A stretch of 64,000 nucleotides of DNA from Dama dama (Eukaryota > Chordata > Mammalia > Artiodactyla > Cervidae). Below the pieces are notes generated by a model, which ran no database searches, was not told where the DNA came from, and saw only the letters and a program-made list of their open reading frames with translations. The stretch's first letter is position 1. Each line of letters opens with the position of its first letter. The stretch spans positions 13,516,001-13,580,000 of the forward strand of contig NC_083714.1 in NCBI RefSeq assembly GCF_033118175.1, written 5' to 3'. Shown in pieces: positions 46,013-57,519 of the stretch. A program made the translations under genes and the position numbers.

Positions 46013-47102
46013 GATTTTTGTTTTTTAACACCAGAGACCGCAAGTGTCTTTCAAGTAGAAAAACTTCATAGAATAGGAAGGTATCCAGTTTACCTCATCC
46101 TACTATTTTGCCAAAACAAAGGCTTCTTTGGAAAGCCAGGGGAAAGATCAAATGCCTTCTGGGTAAAGCTCCTTTAGAAGTTCATTTTTGGCCATGCTCT
46201 TTACTTTTGCAAGATCATTGTGCAATCCTGTAATTCAGGAGAGGTGGTTGTTGGAGAAATGTTGTAGGGCCTCACTTGAATGTTTGTGTGTGGGAGTTCC
46301 ACTTGGTGTATCCAGCTCAAGTTCCAGAAAGGAAAGAGGAAGGAAAGATGCCATCACTCAATGAAATTCCATTAATATGTAAGCCTAGACTTCAAGTTCA
46401 GAGGGAAAACTGAATCATAAAATAATGAGCACTAGATGCTACTGCAGCCTCCCCACACTGCCAGTTTTTTCTCACTTTTTAAATTTTTCTGATGACTCCT
46501 TGATGTAAGGACTAGGGAACAGTCAAAAAGAGATATCCTTGAAAGATGTACTCACTTGAAACACTTCACTTTCCCTCTTTCTCCATTCTCAGTTCTAAGC
46601 AAACCCAGAAAGTTATGGAATAAAACCATGAGTCACCTTGAAAAGCAGTCCTTTAGAGGGTCCTTAATGATATCTGTGGCTCAAACCAGTTAGGTCACTA
46701 TATTCAGAACCATGGCTAATTTAGAAAACTTTGTTAGGTCTTGTGACTCGTATCTTTCTTGATAGCTCTTGAGCAGATACTACTCATGGCCTGAAGCACA
46801 GAAGCTCAAGTTCATGGGGCTGTCTAGGTACAAAAGAAGGCAAAGAATTTGTCCTGTTCATTATTCATTAGAGTCCACAAACCATTCTCTTCTCTTTGTC
46901 CAGAACAATTAGCATCTATGCCAGAATATTTCTTCATTGCCATATCACCCCCAGTTCACTGTGGGCCCACATACCCTTCCCCAGAAGGAAGTATGTTTAT
47001 TCAAAGTGAATGTGGCAAATAAAGATGAAGAAGCCAAAGAAAGTGAGGGGCTCTCATGGAAGATGTTGCAGGAAAAGAGAGTGGGGTATGAGAGGCTGGT
47101 CT
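46013..47102. other. No feature recognised
   Basis: About 1.1 kb of apparently unique DNA. Confidence 0.35.
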
Positions 47103-47614
47103 TGTCTCAGGTCTCAGGTCTCAGGTCTCAGGCCCTGGGATGACCTCCAAGGGTGGATTCTTGGCTTTGTGCAGGAAAGAATTCAAGAGTGAGTCATAGT
47201 AAAGAGAAATAAGCTTTGTTCAGGGAGATACACACTCCACAGACAGAGTACGGACCATCTCAGAAGACAAGAGAGGTGCCAGGGTATGGAGTTGTCAGTT
47301 TTTATGCACTGGGTAATTTCACAGGGTAATGAGTGGGAGGAGTATTCCAGCTATTTTGGGAAGGGCTGGGGATTTCCAGGACTTGGGCTGCCTTCCACAT
47401 TTTTACCTTTATGGTTGACCTTGGAACTGTCAAGGCACCTGTGGGTATGTCATTTAGCCTGCTGACGTGTTATAATGAGTGAATACCGAGGCTCAAGGTC
47501 TAGTGGAAGTCGACTGGTCCACCATCGTGTACCTAGTTGGTTCTAAGTAGTTTATGTTGTGTCCTCAGGCTATGTTATCCTTTTAAGGTTGTGTCCTGCC
47601 CCCTTCTTGTCTCA
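47103..47614 (-). mobile_element. Solo LTR, BTLTR1-like endogenous retrovirus
   Basis: About 512 bp bounded by TG..CA. On the - strand it has a TATA-like GCATAAAAA (near 47303) and the conserved TTGAATTCTTTCCTGC-type R/U5 end. No gag/pol/env flanks it, so it is a solo LTR. A 7-bp unit (GGTCTCA) repeats about four times at its + strand left edge. A target duplication could not be fixed. Confidence 0.75.
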
Positions 47615-49041
47615 AAGGGGTCTCATAGAGCAAGGGTAGGGAGGACTCAAAGAATGGGCAGGATGCCATAACCTAGCAGTTAACCTCAACTTAGCTATTA
47701 ACTATAATGTATTTATGAGCAGATGGATCTTTCTTTTTAACTCCAGTTGGTGAAGCCTCCAGCTTCTTTGCCCACCCCAGCTTCACTCCACTCTCACCCG
47801 ACCCCTACTCCCATCCCATCAGCCACCTGGACTCTGCTACCTAGTAGGAACTCCCAGAGTGCAGAGGTCAGAGCGATCATTCTATTAGCCATACCCTAGG
47901 GACGGTTTGGATCACTGCCCTTTCAGAAAACCCTACCTAACAGAGGGGGAGGGGTTGGAAAAGAGCTACAGAAGACTGTAGAAAGAGATTAAGGGCACAG
48001 GAGGGGGAGGTGTTGCCATATGGCAGAAAGGAGTCCTGATTAAAAAGATTAGCTGCCCTTCAATCAGAAAGGCTGGGGTGGGAGAGATGCATTAGAAAGC
48101 TATAAAATCACAAAAAGCCTCATAGAGTGAGCAATGAATTCTAAAAGAGAAAAAAGGAAGAACCCCCTTCAAGTATATGAGGTAAGTTTAAGTCGAATTG
48201 AGGGAAGTCTGATTTTACACAGTGAGGAGAAAATTTAGAGAATCCATTACCATGAGGAATGGCACAAGCTGGCAATCATCCCGCAAAACGCAAAGAAAGA
48301 TGCACTCTTAACAAACCCGCAATGAATTATTAAAGGAAAGGCAGTAACATCAAAGAGGCCAACCTCAACCCATCTGTGGGAGCCCCTGCAAAAGATAAGA
48401 GCCCTGGGCTGAAGAAGGGGGCTGGCCTAGCCTTTTCCATTCTTTGGTTCTTAGGAAACATAGTGAAGATGGGTTTGCACTCCCAACACCTTTGGTTTCT
48501 AGATCTTCCATCTGGAGAAGAATCAACCTACTGAAAATGATACCTTCTATATGTCTTCTAAAGATTTTCCAAATAAAATTTTATAGTCTACCATGTTGTA
48601 AATAACTTTGAACTTGGAGCCATAAACATAGCTATAGAAACATCTTGGCCTAGGTCATAAAAGTAATTGTCTGAGCCCAAATGAAATCAGGCTCAAAGAC
48701 CTAAGAATCTGAGTACAAGTGGAAACCTTCAACACACTTCACTTTTGCTAAAGTGAAGGGAAGGACTGGGGCAATTACTGGGCTCTTTGGAAAACTCCAC
48801 AGGCATATTTGAGCAAGGCTGACTCGGAAGATTAGCTGCTCTCCTCAGGAAATTGTCATGTCTTTAGGTCATAGGGTGGTAAGCAGCAAATGGAAAGACA
48901 AAAGGAGAGACTTATTCTCACCTAGCCTCTCTGTCTCTATTTGTCTATCTCTCTCTTACACACACACACAATGCTTAAGCATGTGGGAATAATGCGAACA
49001 TACTCAGTGAGAGATTGACTACTTATAGAATTCTACCTTGT
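47615..49041. other. No feature recognised
   Basis: About 1.4 kb without gene or clear repeat; short (CA)n at 48957-48970. Confidence 0.35.
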
Positions 49042-49308
49042 GGACTGATGCTGAAGCTGAAGCTCCAGTATGTTGGCCACCTGATGCCAAGAACTGACTC
49101 ACTGGAAAAGACCCTGATGCTGGGAAAAGATTGAAGGCAGGAGGAGAAGGGGATGACAGAGGATGAGATGGTTGGATGGTATCACCGACTCAATGGACAT
49201 GAGTTTGATCAAGCTCCAGGAGTTGGTGATGGATAAGGAAGCCTGGCGTGCTGCATTCTATAGGGTTGCAAAGAGTCAGACACGACTGTGCAACTGAACT
49301 GAACTGAA
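49042..49308 (+). mobile_element. BovB LINE 3' end
   Basis: GGACTGATGCTGAAGCTGAAG to AACTGAACTGAACAG. Confidence 0.9.
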
Positions 49309-49724
49309 CAGGTAATCCTAGAAATATGTCAGCCAGTCAACCAGATGGCACTCAAACTTCAGAATGACCTCATGCAAATACAAGATGTTTATGATGCCCT
49401 TTTAGGGTTGACCACACTAGAACAACTTTAAGATGTTACAGAAGAATTTGAGTATTTTCCTAGGGAGCTTTTAGACTGGCTAAGACATTTTTTAATCACT
49501 TGAAGTTGCTGCCAAAGGAGACATTAAAAATGGATGGATGGTTTTGGGTGATTTTTAAGGAACTGGCAGGGAATTGCCCTGTTGAAAGGACAACTTTACT
49601 TTGCTCTTCAGATTTATTGCCAAAGGCAATGCTATTACCTTTACTGGAAACAAAAGCAGTTAGTTTTGGTATCTGAGGCTAAGCAAGCTATTAGGAACAA
49701 CACCTGAACATTGTTGCTAATGTT
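49309..49724. other. No feature recognised
   Basis: Looks like decayed coding-type or retroelement sequence (short open stretches), but no motif could be identified. Confidence 0.25.
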
Positions 49725-50398
49725 GGGGAAGAAGAAATTGTCCTCTCCCCTTCTAGGTTCTTCTGGTTGGTCTAAGAATTCAATTAACATGAGACAGATT
49801 ATCAGGGGAAAATCCAACAAAAGTTTAGTGACATGTATATATGGGAGAGACCCAGAAGAGCTGAGTAACTCACACAGAAGGCAGAAGCCTTCACTTTAAA
49901 CACCCTTCTCAGCTAAAGAGAAAGTTTAAGGTGGGAAAAATCAGTTACAGGAAGTTACCAAGAAAAGCAGATTTAAGTAAGTGCCTTCTCCATTGATGAC
50001 TGTTTCTATAGAGTTGGTATTCCTCGCCCCTCCCCCAAACATGGTTGTTGTTCCTCGGTTGCTAAGTCGTGTCCAACTCTTTGTGAGCCCATGGTCTGCA
50101 GCACATCAGGCTTCCCTGGCCCTCACTATCTCCCCGAGTTTGCTCAAACTCATGTCCATTGAGTCGATGATGCCAGCCAACTTTCTCATCCTCTGTTGAC
50201 CCCTTCACCCTGCTCTCAATCTTTCCCCAAACACAGAGAGCAGTCATCCTTACAAACAGAAATTTCTCTTACAAATATAAATATTTCTTTCTTAAGGGCA
50301 ACTCTTCCATGGTTTTCAGAGCACTTCCCAAGTCTGCTATTTCTCGAAAGTAACCTGCTTAAAACAATATGCCAAAGAGACATATTTTAGGGTGACAA
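49725..50398 (-). mobile_element. Probable solo LTR (class I-like), interrupted
   Basis: On the - strand it starts TGTCACCCTAAAATATGTC and ends with GATAATCTGTCTCATG.. and AATTCTTAGACCAACC, an arrangement typical of a gammaretrovirus-like LTR 3' end. BovB inserted at 50042-50227. No internal viral genes. Confidence 0.5.
50042..50227 (-). mobile_element. BovB LINE 3' end inside the LTR
   Basis: Reverse BovB terminus: GTTGCTAAGTCGTGTCCAAC.. CATGTCCATTGAGTCG.. CTCAATCTTTCCCC. Confidence 0.85.
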
Positions 50399-51093
50399 AA
50401 TTCTGCTTCTTTACACTGAGAAATTAGAATTTTTAAGAATTCCAGGAAGCCAAGAGATTTCTGAGTAATGTATAAATCATAGAAGAAAAATCTACTTTTT
50501 TCAGGCCAAATGTTGCCTCTCCAGTGATGCAATAAGATCAATAGGGCATGAAGCCTTTGTTCTCCTCATGCAGCTTTAAGTTGTTCATATTTTCAAAATA
50601 CTGTATTTATCAGAAATACCCTCTCTGTCACCCTCAAGGAACGAGTAGGAGTAGGGACCCTCCACCCTTGGATCAACACTATTAAGGAGCCACCCCCTAG
50701 ATACTTTCTCCAGGAGAGAAGCCTGACTCTTCATGAATGTCCCCAGACTTCTTGAAGCCAGCCTTTTTCCTGGTATAACTGAGCAGGACCCTATGGGGCC
50801 TTACTGGGACAGACACCACCCCCCACAACCCCCAGCCACATGCTCTGCTTCAGCTCCTCTCTGAAGTACCTAGACAATAGTATCTGATGCTTATTTCCTG
50901 ACTATTTCAGATGCTAACACCTTCACCAAGTGGGAACAATTAACTAGTACACAAGTACAGAGCCCCCAGATATGGCGCCTAAGGGCTGATCACCATCAAC
51001 CAATCAGCGAATTGTGCACAAGCTCATGATAAACTCTGGGGGATACACCCTCTCTCACCTGACCTTTAAAAAATCTTTGCTGAGGGACCATGT

Positions 51094-51300
51094 GGGCTTC
51101 CCTGGTGACTCAGACAGTAAAGAACCTGCCTGCAATACAGGAGACCTGGGTTCAATCCCTGGGTTGGGAAGATCTCCTGAAGAAGGGAATGGCTATCTTC
51201 TCCAGTATTCTTGCCTGGAGGATACCATGGGCAGAGGAGCCTGGTGGGCTACAGTCTATGGGGTCACAGAGAGTTGGACACGACTGAGTGACTAGGCTAC
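51094..51300 (+). mobile_element. Bov-tA SINE
   Basis: GGGCTTCCCTGGTGACTCAG to GACACGACTGAGTGACTAG. ACCAT on both sides suggests insertion in the head of the adjacent CHR element; (TA)n follows at 51301-51321. Confidence 0.9.
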
Positions 51301-51321
51301 CATATATATATATATATATAT

Positions 51322-51533
51322 TCCCTGGTGGTCCAGTAGTTAAGAATCTGCCTTGCAGTGCAGGAGATATGGGTTTAATTCCTGGTCAGGGAACTAAAAT
51401 CCCACATGCCATGCAACACAACTAGAGAGTCTATCCACCACAAAGAAAAATCCCGCATGACAAAATGAAGACCATGTATGTCGCAGCTAAATAAATAAAT
51501 ATATTAAAATAATGTAACATTTAAAAAAAATAG
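51322..51533 (+). mobile_element. CHR-type SINE
   Basis: TTCCCTGGTGGTCCAGTAG.. ATCCCACATGCC.. ends in (AAAT)n-rich tail. Confidence 0.85.
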
Positions 51534-51670
51534 TTTGCTGAAACCCTTCGAGGAGTTTGAGCCACCCATTTTCCTTGTATTAGTACCTTCACAATATGCT
51601 GCATTTTCCTTCACCAAAACTTGGTGTCAATAGATTGGCTTTACCATATGTGTAAAGTTTGGTTCAGTAA

Positions 51671-52190
51671 CAGGGGCATCTTGCATTACAAATGAAGCTA
51701 TATACACCAGAAAATGCATTTCTGTTGACTTCATGTCTTCACATCTACTGCTGATATCATCCTTATCATCATCAGTAAGATGGATACTTAAGTTAAAAAA
51801 TAAATTATGTGATATATATAGTAGCTGTACAAAAAATAGGTAAACATACACACAAAAGGTACATGAACAAAACCATAAAGAAGAAAATTCCAAGTAACTA
51901 TACCCTCACCCTTCCATGATCACTACCAGGTACCATGCAGCAGTTTTCATTTTTCCAATATTACCAGCTATGCTCTTCACATTTCCTTCCCCCCACGGGG
52001 TGGAAAGCACCCTAGTGCCATCTCAATCTGATCCATGATATTGTAGGAACTTCTCATGAAAACAGGCCCATTCAGTTTCTTAAGACTTAGTTCCATTTGT
52101 TTTGCAACTTTAATCTTCTATTTTAAGCTCTCACTCCCTCTCAGTGCTTCCTGTCCTGCCTTCTTTCTGGTGCTTACCCTTCTGGTATTG
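51671..52190. other. No feature recognised
   Basis: AT-rich stretch, then mixed sequence up to the LTR-like region. Confidence 0.3.
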
Positions 52191-52261
52191 GGGTTAAAAG
52201 AAGAAAGAGAAACTGATCTCAGTGAGGGAGCAGTGAGGGGTGGTGTGAAGCGAGATCTACT

Positions 52262-52315
52262 CTGCCCAGGAATTGAACCTGGGTAGCCCAGATGAAAACC
52301 AGGAATCCTAGCCCA
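52262..52315 (-). pseudogene. tRNA-Glu(UUC)-like fragment
   Basis: On the - strand, AGGATTCCTGGTTTTCAT followed by a T-arm-like GGTTCAATTCC reproduces the D-stem end, anticodon arm with TTC, and T-arm of tRNA-Glu. The 5' acceptor part is not recognisable and the 3' acceptor stem is diverged. It lies just beyond an LTR-like polyadenylation region on the same strand. It could be an old tRNA pseudogene or the head of a SINE distinct from CHR. Confidence 0.5.
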
Positions 52316-52532
52316 ACAAAGGCTAGAGGATAGAAGCTATTTTTCCCTGGATCTTTGCCCCCAGTGAAAAAAATGCATTTCTCATGGAGGCAAAAATCTG
52401 TTCAAAGTTTATTACCGAAGACATAGCACGACAAGTGGGAAAGCATACAGAGAAGTGGTTTGTTTGGTTAAGACAGAAGCAAGGAAGAGATGCACATCTG
52501 GAGAGAAAGGGTGTGGGCGTCCCACATAATGA

Positions 52533-52729
52533 AGGTGAAAGTGAAAGCCGCTCAGTCCTGTCTTACTCTTTGCGACCCCATGACAGTCCATGGGATTCTC
52601 TAGGCCAAGAATACTGGAGTGGGTAGCCTTTCCCTTCTCCAGGGAATCTTCCCAACCCAGGGATCAAACCCAGGTCTCCCGCATTGCAGGTGGATTCTTT
52701 AACCAGCTGAGCCACAAGGGAAGACCCCC
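52533..52729 (-). mobile_element. Bov-tA SINE
   Basis: GAAGGTGAAAGTGAAAGCC to GAGCCACAAGGGAAGACC, with a short deletion of the CCATGGACTATA segment. Confidence 0.88.
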
Positions 52730-53037
52730 TAGTGAGGAGGAGTGCAGTAAGAGGCAGTTAAGTCATTTACATAGGACAGTTCTTCTGGGTCTTTGCTTAC
52801 CTTTAGTCGATTATCTGGTTTCTTTTTCCACACTTGACCTACCCTGGGACCTTCCCCAACATGCATGCACAACTTCTTTCCAAGATGGATTCCAGCCCAG
52901 AGGCCTAAGGGATCACTTATTGGCATCACATATTATGGGGTGGTGCCCCCTCTTTTTGACCACCAAGGAGCCTTTCTGTACATGTGAAATGCCTCCCTTG
53001 TCCCAGGGATAGGAAGTATATGAACTCTTAATCTTTT

Positions 53038-53349
53038 TAAAAAAGTATTTGTTTATTTATTTATTTTTGCCTGCACTGGGTCTTTGTTGCTACACATGGG
53101 CTTTCTCCAGCTGCAGAGAGTAGGGGGCTACAATCTAGTTTCAGTGCTTGGGCTTCTCACTGTGGTGGCTTCTCTTGCTGCAGAGCAAGAGCTCTAGGTG
53201 CATGGGTTCTAGAGCACAGGCTCAGTAGTTGTGGTATATGGGATTAGTTGCCTCGAGGCATGTGGGATCTTCCTGGACCAGGGATTGAACCTGTGTCCCC
53301 TGCATTACAAGCTGGATTCTTAACCACTGGACCACCAAGGAAGCCCCTA
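53038..53349 (-). mobile_element. CHR-type SINE, long form
   Basis: Reverse ~310-bp element with the extended GC-rich body (GGCTTCTCACTGTGGTGGC.. CTCTAGGTGCATGG). Duplications AACTCTTAATCTTTT (53023-53037) and AACTCCTAACCTTTT (53350-53364). Confidence 0.88.
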
Positions 53350-53445
53350 AACTCCTAACCTTTTAACAGGGCTTATTCCCACTCTGTCCCTGCCATTAAA
53401 ATGCCCAATGTCTGATTATTTACCCTATTCACATTGCTAGTTTTT

Positions 53446-53599
53446 TGTTTTGTTTTTTTTTAAGAATTATTTATTTATTTGCCTGGGCCATGTCTTAGTT
53501 GTGGCATGTGGGATCTAGTTCCTGACCAGGGATTGAACCTGGGCCCTTTGCATTGGGAGTGCGGAGTCTTAGCCACTGGACCACCAGGGAAGTCCCCAT
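53446..53599 (-). mobile_element. CHR-type SINE
   Basis: Reverse element. Perfect 13-bp duplications ATTGCTAGTTTTT at 53433-53445 and 53600-53612. Confidence 0.9.
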
Positions 53600-53639
53600 A
53601 TTGCTAGTTTTTATATCAAGGTGTAGATCTCAAAATATA

Positions 53640-53830
53640 GACTGGAGTCCAGTCATAAATATATATTAATAGTCCTGGAGGCCATTTGTTTCTTGCTTCA
53701 AGAAATGTCAACAGGGGCTGGTGATGAATGGATAGCCTGAAATTCATTGTCTTTCTCACCCCAGGAGGTGTGAACCAGAGGCCAGTTGTAAATGCCTAGC
53801 CTGGAGCCCATCTACCTCCTGCTTCAAAAC
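53640..53830. repeat. Three imperfect ~65-75-bp tandem units
   Basis: Units share CCAGT..TAAAT / AGTCCTGGAGGCC or AGCCTGGAGCCC / CTTGCTTCAA or CCTGCTTCAAA. Degenerate; the middle unit is the most diverged. Confidence 0.45.
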
Positions 53831-54009
53831 TATTATAGTTGAGCACTTTGGATGATACCACTTGATACCTCCCCTGAGCAATTCTGTAGTTGCTTCCCTT
53901 CTGAGGAGCTAGGTGTTGTGCACACCCACCCCCTAGACACTGATATTCTTGGCATCTTCCAACTGGTAATCCTTCTCTGCATTCCTCTTGAAGCACATGC
54001 CTCTTGTCT

Positions 54010-54054
54010 CCACAATGTGCATGTGCATGTGTATGTGTGTGTATGTGTGCATGT

Positions 54055-54105
<51 letters not shown>

Positions 54106-54106
54106 G
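54010..54106. repeat. (TG)n microsatellite
   Basis: Imperfect TGTGCATGTG-type start followed by about 23 uninterrupted TG units. The cysteine/valine-rich and threonine/histidine-rich frames across it are artefacts. Confidence 0.95.
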
Positions 54107-54259
54107 GGGGACCTATAGTTCCCAATCTCTTCCGAGGCTCTGACCTCTTGGGAAGGAGAAATTCAAAGAGAAGTTATTTGCTCCCTTTTCACCTGGGAGT
54201 CCCGTCATTCCTTGGATTCTAAAAGTCTTGACTCCTTTCCAGTGATACCAGGTCAGGTC

Positions 54260-55059
54260 TACAGAGCAAGACTGGTGACTAAGCAAATGTCTAAGCACTA
54301 TGGTTCTGAGGCCTCCCTCCAGTGTATGCTGAGCCAACTCAACCCAGCTCACATACACGGATTGGTAAATTTTCAGAAAACACTTTAGCCATTTGACATC
54401 ATATTGGTACCTTGAAATTGGCCTTGGCTGGAGTGTTGACACTCCAGAGATGCCTCCAGTGTGCTGTAATTAACCAGCATACCATTGCCTCTTTTCCACC
54501 AAGGGGAGGGGAGTTGGAGACGGAGAGAGTCTCTCACCATCACTGCAGTCCCCAAAAGGCAACCTTTGTTTTCCTTTCAGTCCAACTTTAGATGGGTGGA
54601 GGCAGCTGGCCTCAAGAACTAGGGCTATTAGATTGTTTTTATTGGCTGCCTGCCATTTCATTGTCTCATTGCACCATGATTTTTGTAAACATAAATCTTT
54701 GTGTTTGATGACGTAAGCCTTCAATAAATGTTGGCTCTTATGAGGAGGAGGATGATGATGATGACTTTTAAGTGGGGTTATCAGGCTCAGCACAGAGCAG
54801 GGCGATACTAAACAGCCCCTCCCCTTCCTCTTTCCCATCAACACCGTTAATGCTGGCCGTCTTACTCCTCTCTGCTCCTGCTCCCAGGCAGGAAATCAAA
54901 CGGTTCCTTTCTGGGAAATTTGGCCTAGCAGAAAAGACTCACAGATACGGATATTCAAATGAAATGGCCAGTTCCACATAAGAATGTAAGACCCATTAGT
55001 CAGTTGTCCTAATACACACACACACACAACACACAGCTTTTCAGTTGCCTCACTCCTAA
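54260..55059. other. No gene recognised; small triplet and CA repeats
   Basis: A GAGGAGGATGATGATGATGA run near 54745 and (CA)n at 55013-55030. Frames of 109-124 codons on the - strand have no recognisable motif. Confidence 0.35.
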
Positions 55060-55727
55060 ATACAAATGAATAGTTAAAGATAATCAAACACTGAAGAAAA
55101 ATCTTTAATAGAAAAAAAGAAACTAAAACAGACACTGAAGAAAGAATCTGGGAAGAAATAGAAACAGTGCAGGGAAAAGAAGAAGCTATATACTTAATAT
55201 TCTCAGAGAAATGCATGAATGCACTGTATACATGAAATATTCGCTGATGGTAGAAACAAAAAGGAACATTCTGAGCATGAGAATGATCTCTTGAAAATTC
55301 AAACTATTAGAAGAGAATTGTTTCTAATTCAGCAGAAAGAACATACATTTAAAAAAATCTCTAGAATGCAGAACAAAATGACTGAGAGGTAGGTAATAAA
55401 GACAAGATAGAAGAATTAAAGAACCATTATCCAGGAGGTCCCAGAGAGAGAACAGAAAAAATGGAGAGGAAATAATCAAATAGAGTAAAAGAAAGCTTTT
55501 CCCCAGAGGAAATGAGTTACCAACTTTAAAGGCTAAATATCTAGAATAAGACTGTAACACACATGCTGAGACACATTGTCATAAAATTTTGGACTATGAG
55601 GGAATAACCTCTCAAAAACAGTACCTCCCATGAACCCTTTTCAAGAAGCTATTGGAATAAGTGCATCACCAAGACAAAGAAACAAAGGATCCAACACAAA
55701 AGACTAATGAAGAAAAGTCCCAGGGGA

Positions 55728-56110
55728 CTTCCCTGGTAGTCTAGTGGTAAAGAATCCGCCTGCCAATGCAGAGGACATGGGTTCAATCTCAGGTCCAGGA
55801 AGATTCTACATGCCTTGGAGTAACTAAGCCTGTGTGCCACAACTACTGAACCCTGCCTAAAGCCTGTGCTAGGCAGGGGCTGGCAGGGGCTAGTTCACAT
55901 GCTAGGCATGTGAAGACTTTTCTTCATTAGTCTTTTGTGTTGGACCCTTTGTTTCCTTGTCTTGGTGACGCACTTCTTCAATAAGTGCCTAGAGCCCATG
56001 CTCCTCAACAAGAGAAGTTACCATAATGAGAAGCCTCTGCACCTAGAGAAAAGCCCATACAGCAGTGAAGACCCAGCACAGCCAAAAATGCATAAATATA
56101 TAAAAAAAAA
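55728..56110 (+). mobile_element. CHR-type SINE with internal inverted insertion
   Basis: Head GGGACTTCCCTGGTAGTC to GCCACAACTACTGAACCC (55728-55870), then body TGCCTAGAGCCCATGCTCC to AGCCAAAAATGCATAAAT (55986-56100). About 115 bp between them is not SINE (see next entry). Confidence 0.8.
55871..55985 (-). repeat. Inverted copy of the SINE's 5' flank
   Basis: 55915-55985 is the reverse complement of 55650-55719 with only a few mismatches over ~70 bp. 55871-55914 is a short GC-rich piece with a small duplication (GGCAGGGGCT twice) and the palindrome-like CATGCTAGGCATG. Confidence 0.85.
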
Positions 56111-56330
56111 TTTAATTCCAAGATGAAGGTGAAAGGAAAACAGCCATGTTGTAGGCTAGAGACAGATAGATGGAAGGTTCTGAAAGGACATCTCCAGAAA
56201 AAAATAACCATCAGATTTTTTGATGTGTTGATCTTATTGAGAAGAGTTTTAGATCCTCTGAGGAAGTCTGAGGTTGAATTAGTAATGACAACCACATAAA
56301 TACTAAGCTAGTGAAAAAGGAAACCATTAT

Positions 56331-57519
56331 CAACTCCAAGAAAAATAGGACAGTTGTGTATATATAATGAAGGGGAAGGGTTGCAAGAGAGAATTAAATC
56401 ATTATATTCCATATAGGAAATGAATTGATAATGCTTCAAGTTGAAAAATCAAGAAATAGCAGTAAAAGCTGTAATTTAGGAATTTAGAGTTGAAAAACAA
56501 AGGCCCAAACCAGCCACAAGACATGAGAGTGGTTTCCTCTTAGAAGATGGATAGAGGATAATTAACACACTGTAGAGATGGCAAAAAAAAAGAAGATGGA
56601 TACAGGAATTGGGAGGAGTAAGGGTTGCTGTTTCTTTTCAATATTAGGGCTACTAACTGTTCAACTGTGTTGCATGTATTGCTTTGATAATAGTAATAAC
56701 TGCTGAGAGGGGTTTTTGTGGGGTTTAAGTAATATAACACAGATAAAGCTCTCAGCATACTACTTGCAGTGTACATGTTAATTGAAAGTCCCTGTTAAGT
56801 ACAAAGTTGTTATAATATTAGCCACAGAAAGCTGTAATCAGGAAGGTCAATCAGCCATATATTGTATTTGAAGTCATGTGACTCTTGGTCTTGCAGGCAC
56901 TTGGGAGTTTTAAAACTACTTCCTATCTTCTATTCACACACAAATTGGAGAGCTTTACATCTGTTATTCTCCTTCCTTGTAAGTCCATTTCCTCCATTGT
57001 TAGGAGACAAAGAAGATACCTCTGTTTTTGTCCCTCTGACGTTTAGCCTCAGGAGTGAAATGCGCTACAGCAAAATAAATAATGTGACTTTGTTCAGTAG
57101 AGCACATGAGACCTTGATTCTTTAAAGTAAACATCTCAGACCGGATGGAGTATTCTCAAGCATTGCAAATGTGCTGGTGGCCAAAGACACAGGCTCTCCC
57201 TGGTATCTGAGCCATCAGATCTCTGGACTCTCAGGCTAAGAGAATGGAATCTGAACGAACGGCTGGAAGTGTAGCTGGGGAAGTTTTTTTTCCCTGAGAT
57301 TCCTCTCAACTTGAAAGCTTTTAACCCTGTTTTATTTGTTGTTTCATTGAGTTTTTTTTTTTCTTCCTTCTATTTAATGGCACACTAGAACTGTGGTCTA
57401 AGACAGCCCGATTTTCATCAAAGATCTAATCACACCACAGTCAGGATAACCTTTCTTATACCACACTTAGTAGAAAGTTTACAGAATAAAGCGAACATAT
57501 GGGTGGTGTGATATCTGAT
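56331..57519. other. No gene; possible MIR trace
   Basis: 56690-56785 resembles a MIR tail; otherwise unassigned. A poly(T) run lies near 57352. Confidence 0.3.

Larger units (their letters stand above)
50625..51670 (+). mobile_element. Probable LTR (class I-like), interrupted by SINEs
   Basis: Starts near TGTCACCCTCAAGG. CACCTGACCTTTAAAAAATC, then TTTGCTGAAACCCTTCGAGG, TATGCTGCATTTTCCTTCACC and GGTGTCAATAGATTGGC follow the pattern of ERV1 LTRs. TTTGCTGA at 51076-51083 and 51534-51541 flanks the inserted SINE block. Confidence 0.5.
52320..54250 (-). mobile_element. Possible LTR-like segment, heavily interrupted
   Basis: On the - strand: three imperfect ~65-75-bp tandem units (53640-53830, U3-enhancer-like), a TATA-like GATATAAAAAC (near 53612) and AATAAA (52408-52413). 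With three SINEs and a microsatellite removed it would be about 1.2 kb. No retroviral genes; assignment tentative. Confidence 0.3.
55060..56330 (+). mobile_element. HAL1 (half-L1) element, interrupted
   Basis: Order of phrases follows HAL1: GAACCATTATCCAGGAGGTC.., GAGGAAATGAGTTACC.., ACATTGTCATAAAATTTTGG.., TACCTCCCATGAACCC.., GGATCCAACACAAAAG.., then CAAGATGAAGGTGAAAGG after the inserted SINE. Confidence 0.65.

Noticed and set aside
53796..54222. Frames across the (TG)n tract on both strands
   Set aside because: Created by the microsatellite (His/Thr or Cys/Val repeats).
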